From: Rhizobacter sp. Root404
GTDB taxonomy: Bacteria > Pseudomonadota > Gammaproteobacteria > Burkholderiales > Burkholderiaceae_C
Reading direction: 5' to 3'
Length of the DNA: 64,000 nt
Assembly (NCBI RefSeq): GCF_001425865.1
Contig: NZ_LMDS01000006.1
Location: forward strand, 62,001 to 126,000
Positions 60,382 to 64,000 of this stretch are shown here, piece by piece (within the stretch, counting starts at the first letter, position 1; every line of letters starts with the position of its first letter). Under the pieces are notes generated by a model. The model saw only the letters and a program-made list of their open reading frames with translations. It had not been told where the DNA came from and did no database searches. A program made the translations under genes and the position numbers.

Positions 60382-62118
60382 ATGAACTCCTCCACCGATC
60401 CGAACACGCTCGCCGACGCCGCCGCGCGCGGTGCACGCTCCGCCCCTGGCCGCGTCGTGCGCGCCCCGCACGGCAGCACGCTCCATTGCAAGTCGTGGCT
60501 GACCGAGGCCGCGTTCCGCATGTTGCAGAACAATCTCGATCCGGACGTCGCGGAGCGCCCCGAAGAACTGGTCGTCTACGGCGGCATCGGCCGCGCCGCG
60601 CGCGACTGGGCCTGCTTCGACAAGATCCTCGATTGCCTGCGCGTGCTGGAAGACGATGAATCGCTGCTGATCCAGTCCGGCAAACCGGTCGGCGTGTTCA
60701 AGACCCATGCCGACGCGCCGCGCGTGCTGCTGGCCAATTCCAACCTGGTGCCGAAGTGGGCCACGTGGGAGCACTTCCACGAGCTCGACCGCCAGGGCCT
60801 GTTCATGTACGGCCAGATGACGGCCGGCTCGTGGATCTACATCGGCACCCAGGGCATCGTGCAGGGCACCTACGAAACCTTTGCCGAGGCCGCGCGCCAG
60901 CACTACGGCGGCAGCCTGGCCGGCAAATGGATTCTCACCGCCGGGCTCGGCGGCATGGGCGGCGCCCAGCCGCTGGCCGCGACCTTCGCCGGAGCGGTTT
61001 CGCTGAACATCGAGTGCCAGCAGGCCAGCATCGACTTCCGGCTGCGCACCCGCTACGTCGACGAGCAGGCGACCGACCTCGACGACGCGCTGGCCCGCAT
61101 CGCGAAATACACCGCCGAAAAGAAGGCGGTCTCGATCGCGCTGCTCGGCAACGCAGCGCGCATCGTGCCGGCGCTGGCCGAGCACTTCAAGAACGGCGGC
61201 TCGAACCGGCCGGCGCTGGTGACCGACCAGACCTCGGCCCACGACCTGATCCACGGCTACCTGCCGGCCGGCTGGTCGGTCGAGCAGTGGCAGGCGGCAC
61301 AGGCAGACTCCTCGCAACACGCGACGCTGAAGGCCGCGGCTGCAAAGAGCTGCGCCGAGCATGTCAAGGCGATGCTGCAGTTCCAGGCGATGGGCGTGCC
61401 CACCGTCGACTACGGCAACAACATCCGCCAGGTCGCGTTCGACGAAGGCGTGAAGAACGCGTTCGACTTCCCCGGTTTCGTGCCCGCGTACATCCGCCCG
61501 TTGTTCTGCGAGGGCAAGGGGCCGTTCCGCTGGGTCGCGCTCTCGGGCGACCCGGAGGACATCCGCAAGACCGATCGCAAGATCAAGGAGCTGTTCCCGC
61601 ACAACGCCCACGTGCACCGCTGGCTCGACATGGCGGGCGAGCGCATCGCGTTCCAGGGGCTGCCCTCCCGGATCTGCTGGCTGGCGCTGGGCGAGCGGCA
61701 CCTGGCCGGGCTGGCGTTCAACGAGATGGTGCGCACCGGTGAACTGAAGGCGCCGATCGTGATCGGCCGCGACCACCTCGACACCGGGTCGGTCGCCAGC
61801 CCCAACCGCGAGACCGAAAGCATGCGCGACGGCACCGACGCCGTCTCCGACTGGCCGCTGCTCAACGCGTTGCTCAACTGCGCCGGCGGCGCGACCTGGG
61901 TCTCGATCCACCACGGCGGCGGGGTCGGCATGGGCTACTCGCAGCATGCCGGCATGGTGATCGTCGCCGACGGCAGCGAGGCTGCGGCGAAACGGCTGGC
62001 GCGCGTGCTCGTCAACGACAGCGGCTCGGGCGTGATGCGCCATGCCGATGCCGGTTACGAACTGGCGATCCGGACCGCGCGCGAGCAGCACCTGGACCTG
62101 CCGATGCTCGCGACGTGA
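60382..62118 (+). CDS. hutU: Urocanate hydratase
   Basis: 578 aa, slightly longer than the usual 556 because of an N-terminal extension of about 25 residues. It converts urocanate to imidazolonepropionate with tightly bound NAD+. The NAD motif is TAGLGGMGGAQPLAATFAG near residues 187-205. The conserved Cys lies in GLPSRICWLALGER near 425, and ISIHHGGGVGMGYSQHAGM-type residues close the site (SIHHGGGVGMGYSQHAGM). ATG 60382 is chosen because the two in-frame upstream ATGs (60355, 60367) lie in or against the palindrome. The stop overlaps the hutD GTG start. Confidence 0.96.
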   Translation: MNSSTDPNTLADAAARGARSAPGRVVRAPHGSTLHCKSWLTEAAFRMLQNNLDPDVAERPEELVVYGGIGRAARDWACFDKILDCLRVLEDDESLLIQSGKPVGVFKTHADAPRVLLANSNLVPKWATWEHFHELDRQGLFMYGQMTAGSWIYIGTQGIVQGTYETFAEAARQHYGGSLAGKWILTAGLGGMGGAQPLAATFAGAVSLNIECQQASIDFRLRTRYVDEQATDLDDALARIAKYTAEKKAVSIALLGNAARIVPALAEHFKNGGSNRPALVTDQTSAHDLIHGYLPAGWSVEQWQAAQADSSQHATLKAAAAKSCAEHVKAMLQFQAMGVPTVDYGNNIRQVAFDEGVKNAFDFPGFVPAYIRPLFCEGKGPFRWVALSGDPEDIRKTDRKIKELFPHNAHVHRWLDMAGERIAFQGLPSRICWLALGERHLAGLAFNEMVRTGELKAPIVIGRDHLDTGSVASPNRETESMRDGTDAVSDWPLLNALLNCAGGATWVSIHHGGGVGMGYSQHAGMVIVADGSEAAAKRLARVLVNDSGSGVMRHADAGYELAIRTAREQHLDLPMLAT

Positions 62119-62681
62119 GCGCCGCGCCGCAGCGCTTCGACCTGCGCGAGATCGCGCCGCAACCGTGGAAGAACGGCGCCGGCGTGACGCGCGAAATCGC
62201 GTTCGGCGGCGCCAGCGCCGGCGACTTCGACTGGCGGCTCAGTGTCGCCGAGGTCGCGCGCGATGCGCCGTTCTCGGCCTTCCCCGGGATCGATCGCTGC
62301 ATCGTGCTGCTGCGCGGTGCCGGCATGCGGCTGCGCTCGCCGGACGGCACGCTCGATCACGCGCTGACCGTGCCGCTCGACCCGTTCCGCTTCAGCGGTG
62401 ACGTGGCGCTCGACGCGACGCTCGTCGATGGGCCCTGCCGCGACTTCAACGTGATGACGCGCCGCGGCGCGTGGCGAGCCGAGGTCAGCGTGCAGCGCGG
62501 CCAGGGTCTGTTGTCACCCGCCGACGTGACGATGGTGATGTGCGTGGACGGCAACTGGACCGTCGATGGCGTGACGCTCGAGCCGATGCAGGGACTCCTG
62601 CTCGCCATCCCTCCGGCAGCGGGGTGGGGCGAAGGCGCCTCGCTGCTGGCGGTTCGACTCCTCGAAGACCGATCTCCATGA
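62115..62681 (+). CDS. hutD: HutD-family protein
   Basis: 188 aa, GTG start overlapping the hutU stop by 4 bp. The bicupin-like HutD fold is seen in QPWKNGAGVTREIAFG, FDWRLSVAEVARDAPFSAFP and GIDRCIVLLRGAG. HutD (VarA-like) appears in hut operons and is thought to limit formiminoglutamate or bind urocanate-related ligands rather than catalyse a main step. The stop overlaps the hutF start (ATGA), so the three genes are translationally coupled. Confidence 0.93.
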   Translation: MSAAPQRFDLREIAPQPWKNGAGVTREIAFGGASAGDFDWRLSVAEVARDAPFSAFPGIDRCIVLLRGAGMRLRSPDGTLDHALTVPLDPFRFSGDVALDATLVDGPCRDFNVMTRRGAWRAEVSVQRGQGLLSPADVTMVMCVDGNWTVDGVTLEPMQGLLLAIPPAAGWGEGASLLAVRLLEDRSP

Positions 62682-64000
62682 AGAACATGCTGCACGCCGA
62701 ACACGCGTTGCTGCCCGGCGGCTGGGCGCGCGACGTGCTGCTGTGCTGGGACGCCGCGGGCATGTTGACCGGCGTGACCGTGGGCGCCGCGCCGGCACCC
62801 GACACCGTGCGCGCGAACGGCCCGGTCCTGCCCGGCATGCCCAACCTGCACTCGCACGCCTTCCAGCGCGCGTTCGCCGGTCTCTCGGAATTCCGCGGCG
62901 CAGACCGCGCCGACGACAGCTTCTGGACCTGGCGCGCGCTGATGTACCGCTTCGCCCGCGACCTCGGCCCCGACCAGCTCGAGGTCATCGCAACCCAGCT
63001 CTACATCGAGATGCTGCGCGCCGGCTACACCACGGTGTGCGAATTCCACTACCTGCACCACGCACCCGACGGCCAGCGCTACGCCGAGGCGGCCGAGATG
63101 TCGATGCGGCTGCTGGCGGCCGCCGAGCGGGCCGGCATCGGCATCACGCTGCTGCCGGTGCTGTACCAGGACGCCGGCTTCGGCGGACAACCGCCCAGGC
63201 CCGAGCAGCGGCGCTACCTGAACAGCGTCGACGCGCTGCTCGACCTCGTGCAGCGTGGCCGCGCGCACGGGGCGCGCGTCGGCGTGGCGCCGCACTCGCT
63301 GCGGGCGGTCGGACCGCAGGCACTGCGTGAGCTGCTCGCGGGCCTGCAGTCGATCGACCCGCGCGCGCCGATCCATCTCCACATCGCCGAGCAGCAGCAG
63401 GAGGTCGACGATTGCCTGACCTGGAGCGGGCAGCGCCCGATTGCATGGTTGCTCGCGAACGCATCGGTCGATGAACGCTGGTGCCTCGTTCACGCGACCC
63501 ATCTCGACGCCACCGAACGCAGCGCGCTGGCGGCGAGTGGCGCCGTCGCCGGGCTGTGCCCGACGACCGAGGCGAACCTGGGGGACGGCGTGTTCCCGGC
63601 CGCCGCCTTCCTCGGCGCCGGCGGCGCCTGGGGCATCGGCTCGGACAGCCACATCAGCGTCGACGCCGCCGAAGAGCTGCGCCTGCTCGAGTACACGCAG
63701 CGGCTCGCGCAGCAACGCCGCAACGTGCTGGTCGGTGACGGTCGGCACGACGACGCGGCCCCGCGCCAGGTCGCCGATCACCTGTGGCTCGGCGCCGTCG
63801 CCGGCGGCGCACAAGCCAGCGGTCGCGCGGTCCGCGGCCTGGCGGTCGACCAGCAGGCCGATTTCGTCGTGCTCGATGGCAGCGGCCTGCTGGGCGGCCT
63901 GGGGCCGGCGCAGGCTCTCGCCAGCCACGTGTTCGCGAACAGTGGCCGCAGCGCGGTTCGCGACGTGTTCGTCGGCGGCGTGCAGCGCGTTCGCGATGGC
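62678..64000 (+). CDS. hutF: Formimidoylglutamate deiminase HutF (3' end outside the window)
   Basis: 441 codons present with no stop before the window end; family length is about 455, so only the last residues are missing. It is an amidohydrolase that converts N-formimino-glutamate to N-formylglutamate. Metal ligands are in MPNLHSHAFQRAFAG (near residue 58), then FHYLHH, PHSLRAV, HLHIAEQQQEV (His near 230) and GIGSDSHISVD (Asp near 320). Its presence means the two-step HutF/HutG route to glutamate rather than direct HutG formiminoglutamase. The next hut genes lie beyond the edge. Confidence 0.95.
   Translation, partial: MKNMLHAEHALLPGGWARDVLLCWDAAGMLTGVTVGAAPAPDTVRANGPVLPGMPNLHSHAFQRAFAGLSEFRGADRADDSFWTWRALMYRFARDLGPDQLEVIATQLYIEMLRAGYTTVCEFHYLHHAPDGQRYAEAAEMSMRLLAAAERAGIGITLLPVLYQDAGFGGQPPRPEQRRYLNSVDALLDLVQRGRAHGARVGVAPHSLRAVGPQALRELLAGLQSIDPRAPIHLHIAEQQQEVDDCLTWSGQRPIAWLLANASVDERWCLVHATHLDATERSALAASGAVAGLCPTTEANLGDGVFPAAAFLGAGGAWGIGSDSHISVDAAEELRLLEYTQRLAQQRRNVLVGDGRHDDAAPRQVADHLWLGAVAGGAQASGRAVRGLAVDQQADFVVLDGSGLLGGLGPAQALASHVFANSGRSAVRDVFVGGVQRVRDG

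Overview
The window is 64 kb of GC-rich, densely coded bacterial chromosome. The protein families, a pilT/pilU pair beside yggS, queA-tgt, GTP-type pckG, LivFGHM/Bug-type transport genes and a PEP-CTERM protein with a CAAX-protease-like partner point to a free-living betaproteobacterium of the order Burkholderiales, probably near Rubrivivax/Leptothrix/Methylibium. The taxonomic call is inference from family content. No rRNA, tRNA, CRISPR array, insertion sequence or prophage was recognised.

Layout. 0-5 kb: the end of a DiaA/GmhA-type SIS gene, a DolP-like dual-BON lipoprotein, a beta-hydroxyacid dehydrogenase, the pilT-pilU retraction ATPases and yggS. 4.8-6.5 kb: two divergent disrupted genes (an EamA transporter and an AraC regulator). 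6.5-15 kb: GNAT, XRE-cupin and Lrp genes, then proline metabolism (putA, proC), a GFA-family protein, a WYL regulator and a NIPSNAP protein. 15-23 kb: glutamate dehydrogenase, a PEBP-like protein, two Hsp20 genes, ubiA, a TPR lipoprotein, prfC, a DUF3016 protein and a DJ-1/PfpI protein. 23-26 kb: dps and katG.

26-38.5 kb: a catabolic block. A LysR regulator faces a long co-directional run holding an intradiol dioxygenase, a citryl-CoA-lyase-like protein, a CaiB CoA-transferase, a Bug binding protein, a complete branched-chain-type ABC importer (with LivM fused to LivG), a MetE-like zinc protein, a YciI-like protein and a Tat-exported amidohydrolase. The block separates katG-dps from oxyR-recG, all four of which lie on the minus strand, so it looks like an insertion into a peroxide-stress locus.

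38.5-49 kb: oxyR, recG, queA, tgt, an AbrB/Doc toxin-antitoxin pair, a CBS protein, a BrkB-like membrane protein, a CAAX-protease-like protein and an MFS-acyltransferase fusion. 49-56 kb: small secreted and membrane proteins, a PEP-CTERM protein, rlmJ, an Old Yellow Enzyme, a Kbp-like protein, a MOSC protein and a tungstate/molybdate-type binding protein. 56-64 kb: pckG behind a long structured leader that contains an intrinsic terminator, two small unknown genes, a LysR regulator and the start of a histidine-utilisation operon (hutU-hutD-hutF) with a 24-bp perfect palindrome at its promoter.

Pathway logic. putA, gdhA and the hut genes all feed glutamate/2-oxoglutarate, and pckG supports growth on such carbon sources. 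oxyR, katG and dps form a peroxide-defence set. The most interesting signals are the pckG leader and the composition and position of the 26-38 kb block.
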